Below are positions 1 to 12,685 of a stretch of 37,914 nucleotides of DNA, piece by piece. A program made the translations under genes and the position numbers. Within the stretch, counting starts at the first letter, position 1, and the number at the start of each line of letters is the position of its first letter. Location of the stretch: contig FN649747.1 of NCBI GenBank assembly GCA_000310025.1, positions 1,915,758 to 1,953,671 on the forward strand, in the 5' to 3' direction. The notes beneath the pieces are model-generated. The model had not been told where the DNA came from, searched no databases, and saw only the letters and a program-made list of their open reading frames with translations. Source of the DNA: Ectocarpus siliculosus (Eukaryota; Sar; Phaeophyceae; Ectocarpales; Ectocarpaceae).

Positions 1-711
1 TTAGGACGAAGCACACGAGATCGAAGATGCGACTTTCTATGCCACGGCACCAAAGAAATTGCCATCCCTGATACAAAGTACTCCGAATTACACCCTCCAC
101 AAGGCATGAGCGATGGCTACTGAGAATCACAGAGCGGATGACAGGGCCAGCGGGAAATAGTTTCTGCAGCGAATCCGATCGTAGCAAGAACCGTGAAGAT
201 TGGTACGATTCAGGTCACACCACTACACGCGTCAGCGCACCACATACCACGGCTGCCCTCAAACAAAAATGGACGGTTCAAACTAAATAATACGGGAGTT
301 CACGCGACGCAATCGAACTCCGGAAAAACGCGGTAATTAATAGAGAGCAATGCATCGGCTCGTCACACGCTGCAAATCAATCAAAGCGTAGACTGTAGGC
401 CCCCATGGAGGGGATAGGCAAACAAAAGCCCACCACCCTCGTTCCTCCATGGCTTGGCGGGCGTGATTTGTCGCACCTCCAGCATCGCGGTGTTTGTGCA
501 AGCGCAAAAGAATCGCACAGCGCGCGTCCAACGCGGTACATCAGCAAGCCAACAGACAGGAGAATGACTGTCACCCAAAGGTATGTCTGCAAGGCAGCAC
601 GACCCTTTCCGAGCCTGCCCTCTTTGAACGAACTACATACTGTACCGTGCTCGCGCACTGTTTTTTCTTCCGTCGCGCTCGGTGATTTGTTTTACGGCAA
701 CGGCGACACAG
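1..711. other. Left-edge region, no supported exon
   Basis: No exon can be assigned with confidence here. The downstream channel gene must have earlier exons, because its first visible exon (712) begins in the middle of a codon. A plus-strand open frame from 405 reaches a good splice donor (AAAG/gtatgt near 575) with the phase needed by the exon at 712, but its peptide has no membrane segment or family similarity, so it is not accepted. A minus-strand open frame (658-377) contains a hydrophobic stretch, also unsupported. Confidence 0.5.
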
Positions 712-3700
712 GGACGACTTGTCGTTGTACCGGAATGGCGTCCCCGACCTGATCGTGACCCTCATGCTGGTGTTGTTCGCCATGGCGTCGCGAAAGGCGG
801 AGAGTGTGGCGGTGGAGAGCATCGACACCGCGCAGCAGACGCCCCAGGATTATTCGGTAGGCTCTCTTGTTGTTCAAACTTTTTTTTCCTTGTTGCATCG
901 TTTCGGAGTGCCTTTTCCGTTCGCTGCGGTTCGTTGGCCTGTTCTTGTTGTCTCCAGTCTGTTGACGCGTCTCCCAGGCATCAACTCATCCCCCTTAGTA
1001 GGACGACACTACTGTTTTTGTACCCAAGAACGCAATACAGGTATGATCCACTCATTGTCTATTGACGATGTTGGGTGGCAAACACACACTTTTTTTGTAC
1101 CTCACAAACGCAAAACAGGGATGCATCCACCCGTAGTATATTTACAATGCTCCGTGGCAAACACGCAATTTGTTTGGTACACTACAAACGCGAAAAACAG
1201 GTATGCATCCACAGTCCGCCGAGAGCCCCCGGCCTGTCGGACCCCGACACCTACTACGAAAAATTTCGAGTCCACGGGGAGATCGCGTTCATCACCATTT
1301 GCCTAAGGAACGGAACTCTCTTGAAGGTGAGTGAGAGATCGACTGTGTTTGGGGGCGAGTTGTGTTCTGTAAAAGCAACGAATTGCGCGTGGTGAATAAC
1401 CAACGAGTTGCTCGTGATACATAAATGAAGTCTGTGTTTGGGGCCGGGCGAGGTCCATTTTCGGCGAGTGAGCCATGGACGCGTTGCTCATGATACATGA
1501 ACGACGTCGTGGGGGCGAACTACTCCGTATGCTTTTCTGTGGGCAGGGCCAATTTACCAGTTTTGCGCTTGAGTTTAGGCTGTGCTATCGTGGGCTTCTT
1601 TGTGCACCAGCGCACGCCCTTTCGTGCGGCGTTTGGATGTCGGAACACAGGTTCTGTGACGTGTTCACGCACACCCATGTAGAAGAGGACGTACTTGATG
1701 CTGCCCGTGCGCACGTTACCTCGCCTGGCGATGGGGTTGATTGTGAGCCTAGCATATCTACGATGGTGGTCGAGGTTTGGTCAGCGCTGGTACACTACCA
1801 CCCACCAACATCAACAACAACAACGACGACGACGCCGCGCTGGCTTGTGGGCATGTTGTGCTATCCTGTCCTTACATGTATACCCGCGAACGACATGGCA
1901 TCATGGGATGGCAGACGGTCGCGAAGAAACGCGTGTTGGAGCACAAGATGCACGCGCTGAACGCCCAGGCGGAGCTCGCGGAGAGGGAAGAAAACGTGGC
2001 CGGCGTGAGAATGGTGAGAGTGTGAGGTTTTTGTGTGGCTGTTTGCGCACAACCTGGCACAACATAACTGTTTTTTCTCTTCGCCGAACGATTACGGGGG
2101 GGCAGAAGACGAATTTTGATGTTGACTAATTTTGAAAACAAATGCAAGAGCACCAGAAATTGCACAACAGACACAGCAGACCGGTAGGAAGACACCGCGA
2201 AAAACAGAATCGTTGACTCTCGCACAGGGCGGCAGTAGAGGCTGCTCAAAACATACATTTCACGCGCCTACCTCCACACGCCTCCTTTGAAATCAATATA
2301 GAATCCACACTATTCTAAATTCTAGTCAATAGAGCCAAATCGGAAGGCGCTCAAACAAGGTCAATTTTGGGTGTTAGGTGTCGCATTCTATTGTCATCAG
2401 TACAGGACATCATGAAGAAGCGTCGTGCCTGCTGGCTAGTTCAGGTTTGCCACTGGAGCTGAAATATCGAAGGTCGCAGCAGCCTCTGAAAACAGTCCGA
2501 AATCTACGCCGGAACCAAGCGGCATCCAACATTTGTCACAGCCGTGCTCACCGCCACGGACCGTAAACCCCTAAACGGAGGTTGTCAGCAGTGGCTAGTG
2601 TACCAGCTACTGCTGTAAACCCGCAGTTCAGGAGATTGGGGTCAGTGGCAGCGAGCACGGCTGTGACAAATGTTGGATGCCGCTTGATTCTGGCTCAGGT
2701 TTCGGACTGTTTTCAGAGACTGCTGCGACGTTGGATATTTCAGCTCCAGTAGCAAACCTGGATGTACCAGCACGCACGACGCCTCTTCATGGTGTCCTCT
2801 CCTGATGACAAATAGAATGCGACACCTAACCCTGGCGAGAAGGTTGTTTACTTTCTTTGTATAGGAATAAAGTATGGGAAAAAGAGCCAGTGTCACAACC
2901 CCTTTTCTGCACCCCCTTAAACGGACGGCGATCTTCTTCACACAGGCAGCAACCTCTTAACTCCGTTTGCCATCACCGTGGCCCGTTGTCGGTGTAGCCG
3001 TAGCCTTGAGAGAGGCCAAAAACGTCTCGGTGCGGGACGGGGTCACGTATGTAGAACGAACGGCGACTCTGACGTGCTTTGCGTACAGCAGTGCGAGAGA
3101 GCCACTACCGGATCCGGGACAAACGGTGAACATTGTCGCCCCTGAACCAATAGTGAACCAACATTTACCCCTGGACCAACAGCAGTTACCTGAACCAGCA
3201 GTTAGTGCATGACGGCATGTTTTGCCACAATCGTAAGCCCTCTACCGGATCCGGATAAAAACCGTGAACACGTGTCACCCCTGGTTCAACAGTAGTGCAT
3301 GGAAACATCGGAATGTTTTGCCACAACCGTACGCCCACTACCGGATCGGGATAACAACCCCGAACACGTGGCATGGGAGCAGCGCAATACCACAACCGAA
3401 TTGGTTTTCCCGAACCCAATCCAATTCCCGAAGCCGAAACAGATTCCCGAATATTTCCCCGAACCCTCTAACGCACAACCGCTTAACCCTTGGAAGGCGA
3501 ATCGGACCACGGCCGACCTCAAGACGTTGCAGAGGAGTGGTTGAGCTAACCCGAGCCCTTACCATAAACCATAACCCTGAATCCGTGGTTCCGAACCAAT
3601 TCCCCGATCCGATCCGATCCCCGAACCGATCCCCGAACCCGCCAACAAACAACCCCTCTCAAAACCCCTTTGGAAGGCGAACCGGACCACGGCCGACCTC

Positions 3701-6700
3701 AAGGCGTGGCAGGCATGGCTGCAGGGCAAGCTGGGGCTGTTCCCCACGAAGGACTACCTCGAGAGGGCCCTGAAAGAGACGAGTGAGAGGCTGCGCGGCC
3801 TGACCCAGCGGCACTACGACCCGAAGCGGGTGTACATCACCTACCAGACCGAGCAGGCGCAGAGGAAGTGCCTGAAGGCCGTGGAGACAGGTACAAATTG
3901 GGTGTTTAGTCGCGGCAGGGTGGGGCACGGTCTGAAGGGTAAGGAAGGGTTAAGACGCTTCTGGTGGGTTTGTTTTTTCTGCGGAAGACTAGGCAGGGCG
4001 GGGCATGGTCTTGAGGGTAAGCAAGCGATATAACACGCTTCTAGTAGCGGGTTGTTTTTTTTTTTGCGGCAGGGTGAGGAAGGGGTGACACCCGTGTGGT
4101 GGGGTCAAGCGATGCAGGGGCGTGGTCGTAAGGGTAAGGAAGGGTTGAGACGCTTCTGGTGGGTTTGTTTTTATTGCGGAAGGCCACGCAGGGCGGGGCA
4201 TGGTCTTAAGTGAACGGAAGGGTTAGCACGCTTCTGACCGGGTAGTGCGAAAGAACTGGCTCGGGACGGCGACGGCGGGGGAATAGAAGACGGTTCGTTC
4301 CTGCTGTTCCCCTCGAGGGAGGAAGCGACGTTTTCGCCCTCTCGCGAGCCCGGCTCTCAGTAAGGCTGGATGATGTGATGGAAGCCCGTAGGAATCGTTT
4401 CTGGAGGGACAAGCACTTGTTCGAACCTGTGTCAGAATCCCGATTCTTTGTATCTTCTTGTCTCACGCGCAAGGCTTCTTGTAGAGCGTGTGGCTGTCTC
4501 TGTTGCTCGTCGACCGAGAATGTCGCGAACAACAGGTGAGTTTCTAGCGAGGTTTTTAGCTTCGTCGTCAACGGTGTCGTGCAACAGGCGGGCGGGAGAG
4601 AGCGGGCGCAACACTGCTGCGTTTCATCATTTTCGCAATACTCATCATCGTGTTCTTTTCTAAACACAGTCAACAAGAGGACGATGATGATCGTGATCAC
4701 GCGAAGGTCGCATCTTCGGCAAAGCCTTCAAGTGACGACATGCATGCCATGCCCAAGATTATGCCTGACCGATCGGCCGTGCACAACACCCACCCGTCAT
4801 GCAAGATATTGGGATAATCTCTGAAAGGATCTTGGGTCATCTTCTTGAAAATTATACTTCGCCACAAGGTTTTGGGTTGACGTATGAGAAAACTGCGGGC
4901 CACCTTTGCCTTTCCCCTATCTTGTGTGCTCTCACGAAAACAAGGTCTGTGGGAGGAATACGTGGCCAAGCTGACGGGGAAAGAAGTTAACCAGGAGGCC
5001 GTCATTGGCGGTTCCGTGTGCCGGATAGACGAAGCCGAAGAGCCGTCGGACGTGCTGTGGGAAAACATTGATGCCTCCATTGTGCAAAGGTATGCTCTGT
5101 GCCCGCCGGTGTGCGTTGTGTGATTTCGTGCGCCTCATGTGTGGCCCGCGCGCGCGGCCAATTCGACAGGTGAACGGTTTACACATTTTTTTTTTGTCAT
5201 CCCATTCTTCTGGGCGTTAGTTTTTGCACCTTTCGGTCATACAGGAGGAAGGCCGCACAGGAGATGCATCTTAAACCACAGAAGCGGAGTTTTTGTTGGT
5301 GTAGAAGCACGTCTACCTCCATATTCTCAAGTGATGTAGTCACAGACTCCGCTGGTAGTCTACCTCCATATTCCGAGGTGATATAGTCACAGAACCCCCT
5401 CGTAGTGTGTCTGAGGCAGTCGTCCTTGCCGCTGTCTGTGTTCCTGAAGACTTGCTACGGCTTTCAGCGTCAACACTGATACCTCTGTACGCCTTCTGTG
5501 TCAATGGTGTGAAGGGTGCGCTACACTCATTGGCTGGTAGAGGAATATTGACGCCTCCGTACCCCGGAAGACTCTCCTCGGATGGTATCTACAGTAGGTG
5601 TTGCTCTATACCACTGCTGTGTTTTGTCGGCCACATTTGTTCTGCCGGCGACACTTTTCGATCCCTAAGGCGTCGAAAATTAGCTTGGTTCAGTACTCCG
5701 GCAGCATTTTACGTTGTGAGCGGTATCAGCGTAGCTGCGCCCGTGGGTGTCAATGACTTTGCGCATTCATTTATGTGAGGCAAGTGTCTAACTCCGATTC
5801 CTGAGTTAATTGCTGCCAGTCAACCGCTACCACTCCCGGCATAACCCTGAGACGCCAACGAGCGAGCCACAACGGCCGGCGAGAGCTGCTGCCGTACCCT
5901 GCTCTAGAATTGGCGTTGGAACGGCACCTAGTAGTAGCAAACGAGCCGGCTTCTGCTAGAGAGAAACGAGCTGTACACGTGCAAGTGCTACCGAGCCGGA
6001 GAGCTAGAAGGACACAACGAGTGATAAAATTTTCGCTGCGAGCCACAGCTTCCTGCGAGCAAAGAGCCGCACAGTTGCAACGCGGGAACCCGAGCGCTGC
6101 TCTTGCCGCCGCTGCTGCTACGTGGGCGATGCTGCGATCTCTTTTTCAGGGGTCTTGCGCGAACGATTTTCTGACGGTGTTGTTTGCCGTCCCTGCCGAA
6201 CTGCTGTTGTTGTGGTGGCACCGGTGCTGGCGTGTTTTTTTTGCAGGGCGGCGACTTTCGCCCTGTCCGGGTTCCTCTCGGGCGCTTTCCTGGCGGGGAG
6301 CTTCTTCATCCTCAGGGCTATCTTCGAGGCTGGCTTCATCGCCGCCATATTCGTCGCTCTCGTCAATGCCCTGCTCCCCCTCGTCATCAGGGTCCTCACG
6401 CTCACCATAGGTCGGTCCGTTGATCTGTCTATCTCGGCCTTATTGCGGTACGATCAAGTGACTGACGCGCCAACGCCCTGCTCCCTCGTAATCAGGATTC
6501 TCACCCTCACCAACTAGGAAATATACCTCATACAACCAAGGGGAGGCTACCCGTTCGGGATATAACCACAGTCGAAGGGGATTGATTATCGCCTTTGTGG
6601 CGCCCCTTGTTGTCGTCGATTTGTCTATCTCAACCTTTTCGCGGTATGGTCAAAAATACTGACGCGGGGGAGAAGAGATGCCGCCTTTCGTGCTCATGTT

Positions 6701-9700
6701 TTAGTGTACAGTAGCTGCGTTGAAGAGGTGTCCATTATTTTCGTAGCTGCTTTGCTAAAGTGGCAGGCCTCGTTGTTGTTACTGCTCATGCTGATCAGCT
6801 GCGTTGAAAAGGTCTCTCCTCTTTTTTTCATTTCTTGGCTTGTTGGTATATATATGGTATATGGCAGGCCCCTCCTGTTGATCGATCGTTTGTCCTTCCG
6901 TCTCGCGTCCCGGCAGAGCAACACAAGAGCCTAACGCAGATGCAGGCGTCCATGATGTTCAAGCTCGTCACCGCCCGCGCCATCAACTCGGCCTTCCTGC
7001 TGTTCATCATCACGTCGGACGAGGAGCAGCTGGAATCCGACACGCTAACCAAGGTACGCACGCGTGACACCCGAAACGGTACTAATAAGTAACTACAGAC
7101 ACGGCATTGCGCCCGAAAAATGGTACTGCTACAACCAAGAACCCTGCAGTATGGTACGTATTCGGATGAAGCATTCCACCGCCGGAACCGGCATGAGAGC
7201 AACCGGCATCTACGGTGAGCACTCTGAATACCCTGTTGTCTAATCACCCCGCCTAACCCCCCGCCCCGTGCCTTTGCTGGTCTTGACGACACAAATTTTG
7301 TTCATTTGTTCGTTTATCTCGTGTGGTCGGCCGAACGGTGGTGTGGCATCAGATCCTCTCGATTCTGATCGCGGACGCCTTCACCGGGCCCCTCCTGAGG
7401 CTGACCAACCTGCCGGACCTGTTCGGTCGGAAGGTCATCGCCCCGAAGGCCAAGACGCAGGCAGAGATGAACGTGTTCTTCCAGGGGGCTCCGTGGAATC
7501 TGGCGGAGAGATACACGGACATGGTCAGTTGCGTACCCGTACCTCTGTAGGAAGAGGAAGCTCACTGTTGGACTGCTGCGGTTATTTTGTCTGGGGTAGT
7601 AGCCTTTCTGTGATTGTGTATGTATATTTTCTACCAAACAATCTGCGGAAAACGGCATTCGGTGGGTTTTGCCCGGACGGTGTGCTTGTGGTGCTTATGT
7701 TTATGACGATCATGTATTGATGTTGCGACGGCACAGGCCGTGAATAGAGTACGGCGCAGGCCGTGAATAGATCACGCACACGATAACTCCAACGGCTTGC
7801 TGCGTGCTACAATATGGAGCCAGTCGTCTACAGCAGTACATTGCACCAACAAACTTAATGGATACAAACGGCTTATGCTTTTTGTCTTGTGCTGCGTCGC
7901 CGAACCTCCTGTGGGAAAAACTAACGGCCGAATGCTTGAACAACCACGCCGGCGGGGGAGGCAGATCAAGACGGTTTTCGTCGGCCTCTTCTACTCGGCC
8001 ATCGTGCCCACGGGGCTCATCGTGACGGCCGTGGCCATGATGATGCTCTACTGGGTCGACAAGTACTCCCTGCTCAGGCTGTGGAGGAGACCGCCGGTGA
8101 GTGTTGCGAAAAATCCCGCCAAAAGAGTGACGGTACGGTAAAACAACAACGGCCATGGTAAATCAACAACACCTCTCTCTTTCTTGACCGGATCTACGCC
8201 ACGCTCCACGTGTGTTTTAACGATTGGGTTGGCGGGGGGGATGCTCCGGCAGCGCCGAAGGGCGTGCGTCTTCGGGAACACTTTTTTTTTGTCGGCGTTT
8301 CCGACGCAGAAGTCTGACCTCTGCACGATGCCATCCGTGAAATTGATCAAAGGGTCGGGGGGGTGTACGGGTACTGCTGTACTACGGTTGTTTTTTGCTG
8401 CTGCCTATGCCGTTATTTGATTTTGGCGGTGCATTGCTTTATCTCAATTTTTCGGCGTCCATGGCGTCTAGTGGCTGCTGTGTGGAAGACGGCGCATCCG
8501 GTCCTATCGCATCTGTTGCTGTTAGTGTTAGTTGCTTCCGTTCTAATACTGTTTGCCGCCCCCCCTCCGAGAGCCATCGGGGTTAGGTTTTCGTCGCTTG
8601 GCAATAACATTGGCAAACACGCCGATCGCTTCGTGAGCTTGACAACCCGGTTACCGGTTTTCTTTTTCCTCTCTTTCTTTTCTTGCGGTATCCATGATGG
8701 CGGTCGAATAGATCATGTTGTGGAGGGTCGAGAACCGTCACTCCGCGCGAAGGGGATTATCGCACTACGTTGTGTTCAATTGGTCAAACGCCTTTGAGGT
8801 AGTTACACAGTGCTCATAACTGCTGTCTCTGGAAGCGAAAGCACCAGAAAATAAATTAATTCATTTGCAATTGTCCTCCGTATGCAAGGAAGTAAGCACA
8901 AGATGCCGAACACCCTTAGCAGGATGCAGCGCACCCTCCATGCGACTCGCCGAATACCTCACGGCGCTTCGCGTTTGGTGATGTGGGAGCCCGGTCCGGT
9001 GAGAACCGGGCGTGCTCCGTCCCGGCTTTGTAGGGATGCGAGGTCAATGGTCTAACGACTACGGCATGCACGACTATGACTACACCCCCACCCCCACCCC
9101 CGCGTTTGCCCGGCAGGCTTACGATGCGCGGTTATCGAGCTACAGCCGCAAGTACGTTGTCCTGTGCATCTGGCTGCACCTCGTCATGGCGAGGATTTTC
9201 TTCGCAAAGTGAGTCACGACCTATCGAGTCAGCCTATCATATCGCTGCTGTAAACCGCTCCAAAAAGACAGGAAGTGGTGGTTACATTTTACAACGATGT
9301 ATATGTTCGTGCAACATTTGTGTTGTTGTTGCCTTAGGCTTGGAGTCGGATTACAGCAGAGTCTCGTCCACTCAGCGTGCTGGTGATGCCTTGACGTGAG
9401 AAACTGTTCTCCACTGTTTGAAGTCGTACCCCCTGTACTCCGTAACCTCAATGGCGAGTCAGAAACAAACTCCCGCCGTCACAAGCTCTTACCCAAATTC
9501 AGGCACGAATCTGTATGCACAAAGGGACCGATCGGGCGGGAGTGATGGCACTCACATTACGTTTGTCGTCGCGCAACTTGCTGTTTTTTGCGGCTCGTTC
9601 ATAGTCGTTCCGTTCCGTTTCACTCCGTTCGGTTTCGTTCCGTTCCGTTCCATTCCATTTCATTCCATTCCGTTCCATTCCATTCCGTTCCGTTCCGGTC

Positions 9701-12648
9701 CCACTTGTGTTAAATCTTGGCCTCTGCTTTCGCCTCGCCGTCTGTGTCCTTTCCATTGCTGTTTTGTTGGCGCGCGGTGCGCTGCTCCCCGCAGGTGGCC
9801 TAGCAAGGTAGAGGAGGGTCTGCCGGACTGCGGCCCGTTCTTCTGCGACGAAGGCGACGCCGACTTCACCGCCGACCAGAGCGAGATCGTCGCCATTTAC
9901 GAGGCGAGTACACCTGCGCTGCCGTTGCCGCTGCATCCGCCGCGCATGGCCTGTTGTCGTACACCGTCGAAATCGGCGGCATGGACAAGTCACACGCTGT
10001 ACGCTCCGCTCCCGCTCCCGCAGCTGCCACGCATGTCGTCTTGCCGTATATGGTCGAAATTTGGCGGCACAACGAAGTCACATGCTTCGCGATGACTTGG
10101 TTTCCTTGCCCGCTGTGTCCGCTGCCGCCACGCATGGCCTGTTGTCGTGCATGGTCGAAATTTAGGGGCATGGACACGTCACGCTGCGGTATTCGATACT
10201 CTTGGTTTCTTGACCGCTGTCTCCGCCGATTGTTGCGACTCCGGGCCGTCTTGGTTTGTTGGGTTCGGTTTTTGATGCCCCTCTTGCCGGTTAACCTCCT
10301 TCGAGTCGTTGTTTTAGAGCCAATCAGGCCCCCGTCGTTGCTGGTGCCGGGGTGTTACCTTGAGTGTTTTGCAGAGCCAGGTTGGTCGTTCCGCAATGTT
10401 TCTACCCTAGATGTTCCGTCATTTTGATTGTCCTAAATGGTCCACCCCTCGATGATCCAAAATCTTCGACCGTCGTCCAAGACCTGCCACCGTCGAGTGT
10501 CCAAAGTGCTTCACCCTCGATTATCCAAGATGCTCCACCCTTGATTGCCCGCAATGCTCCACCCTTAACTGTCCAAGATGTTCCATACTTGCTGGTCTTG
10601 TCCTAGAGAATCGTCGTCGTTCACGCGTCGATTTTCAGTCGGCGTGAAGCGTCGGTTGCCGCCGTCAGCTGCCTTCAAAGTGCCCGCCTATGCCTCTTGC
10701 GCCCATCGGCTGTTCCGTTTCGCGTCGATTCAGTCGGCGTGAAGCGTCGGTTGCCGCCATCGGCTGCCTTCAAAGTGCCCGCCTATGCCTCGTGCGCCCA
10801 TCGGCTGTTCCGTTTTCGCAGATTCTCGGAATCCTGGTGTTTGCCGTGGGGGGTGGCTTGGTTGCGCTGCTCTACATCCGGCACTACGCCACCAAGCTCG
10901 TGGTGACGAAGCACGAGGCGGTGAGTTGTGTTATCATTCGCTCGCTGCTGTGCCACTGGTGCCTCTGGCTGGTGCTGCTGGTGCTGCTGTGTTGGCAATG
11001 CCGCTGTTCGTGTAGACTGCTGTGCGGGTAGACCCCATGGCGTACAAATATCTCACCACTTCTTTTTGGTATTTAGTCTTGCGGTACGTGGTATTCGGTA
11101 AGGGCATGCTTTTTTTCGTCGCTGGTATGCTCTCCTTTGTATTTCGTTTCTCTCACGTCCCGATTGCACCCATTTCTGTTCTACATGCGTTCAATCCTTT
11201 TGGACGGCACGCCCCCCCGTTGGGTTGCGTCGCGCGTAGCTTTTGGAAAGCCTGCAGTCATTCTTGCCTCCTCCGCTCAGTCCGAACACCTGACTCTCTT
11301 CCCACTCCGAGGGATAAATGTTCCTCGACAACTATTATACATGCACCGCCTTGATGCTTCGTACACATGCCGCAATACCGCTCTCGTTGTCGGAAGTTTA
11401 GTCATCCCGCGTTTGGCTGCGCTTGGTACACGTGTGCAACGACCGACCGCTGTTTGCATCCAAGTGCTGCACATCTTGTGTATGCCCGTCTTCCAACCGA
11501 CTGAAATGGTGGCATATATGTGATACCCTCTTTGTGCAGTTAACCTTTGACTCAGTACGTTTTTATGTGAAGACAATAATAACCACCACGAAGACAACGA
11601 CGCCGTAGAATGATATGAACGGTACCCCTCGTGAAGCATCTTTACGCGCATCCAATTCCATTCACTACTGTTGATGTTGTGGAGCAACGTGTTCGTGCAG
11701 CTTGCGAAATCCCCCCCCCCCCCCCGTACCCTCCCCCGGTGTTTGCTACCGGGGTTGGGTTTTCGTCGCTTGGCAACGACGTTGTAAAACAAGCCAATCC
11801 ACTTCGTGAACTCGGCAACCAGGTTACCGTTTTTTTTTTACCTCTGTTTTGTTTTTGGCGGTAAATATAATGGTGGTCGAGTAGATCATGTTGTGCGGGG
11901 TGGAGAACCCTCACTCCGCGCAAGGGGGATGATCGCACCACGTTGTGTTAAAATGGTCAAGCATCCTCGAGGCAGTTACACAGTGCTTTCAACTGTCTCT
12001 GGAAGTGAAAGCACCAGAAAAAAGATTAAGTCATACGCAACTGTCATCCGTACGCAAGGAAGTAAGCACAAGATGCCGAATACCCTTAGCAGGATGCAGC
12101 TCACCCTTCATGCGACTCGCCAAATACCTCACGGCGCTTCGCGCTTGGTGATGTGAGAGCCTGGTCCGGTGAGAACCCGGCGTGCTCCGTCCCGGCTTTG
12201 TACAAGTAGGGATGCGAGGTCAATGGTCTAACGACTACGGCATGCACGACTATGAGTACCCCCCCCCCCCCCCCCGCCGACGGCCACATTTGTATGCTTC
12301 TTTTTTTCGATTGCAGGTAGGTGCAGCGTCCAACATTGGGTACCGCTCCGTGAGCGGGATCGACGCGTACATACCCCTGATCCACGTGAGGGAGCTCACG
12401 GACCCCCTTATTGGCATGGACGTGAACGACCTGCCCAGCAAGTGAGACGCAAGGGGGTGTTTGTAGATGGCAACAACCAACCACGTGCGTTGGTGACGTC
12501 GAAGGCTCTCCCTCGTTGTTGTTTCGATGCGAGATCAGCGAAAAGCTCCGCCTACGGGGAAGGGGGCGAAGCTTCCAAGGCTGAACAATTGAGATGCTGC
12601 TTTTCTTATTGTTGCTGTTGTTGTTGGTGCTGCTGCTGCTTTGGCTGC

Positions 12649-12685
<37 letters not shown>

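Larger units (their letters stand above)
712..5298 (+). other. Exons 1-6: last helix of the N-terminal block and PHM7-like cytosolic domain
   Basis: Exon 1 gives a hydrophobic segment (visible residues about 8-24, GVPDLIV to LFAM) followed by TPQDYSV, the usual entry to the PHM7_cyt domain. Exon 2 has the DPDTYYEKF and ITICLRNG segments of its first RNP-like strand unit. Exons 3 and 4 are charged and probably helical. Exon 4 ends with VYITYQTEQAQRKC, matching the second strand unit. Exon 5 carries PSDVLWENI (about residues 229-236), the conserved exit before the next membrane helix. Exon 6 is short and basic. The start chosen for exon 4 (GCG at 3677) keeps phase 0; an alternative acceptor lies 27 bases further in, in the same frame. 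Confidence 0.8.
6247..10920 (+). other. Exons 7-13: pore-forming membrane domain (RSN1_7TM-like)
   Basis: Seven exons encode the channel core. Exon 7 has two hydrophobic helices (about residues 264-283 and 291-313) and exon 8 one (333-350), after an E-x-H motif created across the splice. Exon 9 has IADAFTGP and ends LAERYTDM. Exon 10 has a helix pair from 421 to 447 and then VDKYSLLRLW. Exon 11 has a helix ending FFAK, joined to W-P across the splice. Exon 12 is a hydrophilic, acidic, Cys-containing loop. Exon 13 has the last helix (530-551). The order and linkers fit OSCA/TMEM63 channels, where the helices corresponding to exons 7-10 line the ion path. The exon 12 donor is GC rather than GT (see findings). 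Confidence 0.85.

Noticed and set aside
377-658. Minus-strand open frame with a hydrophobic stretch near the left edge
   Set aside because: No splice or start support and no family match; probably chance.
4674-4805. Acidic open frame (EDDDDRDH onward) in intron 4 that could be an extra exon
   Set aside because: Exon 4 joins exon 5 in phase without it, and it has no suitable donor before its stop.
7099-7211. Plausible extra exon in intron 8 (peptide HGIAPEKWYCYNQEPCSM) with acceptor and donors
   Set aside because: Its phases do not fit exon 8 or exon 9, while exons 8 and 9 join directly in frame as expected for the family.
11806-12156. 117-codon open frame in dispersed repeat copy B, with partial counterparts in copies A and C
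   Set aside because: Frame is not maintained between copies and differences are not codon-like, so it is treated as non-coding repeat.
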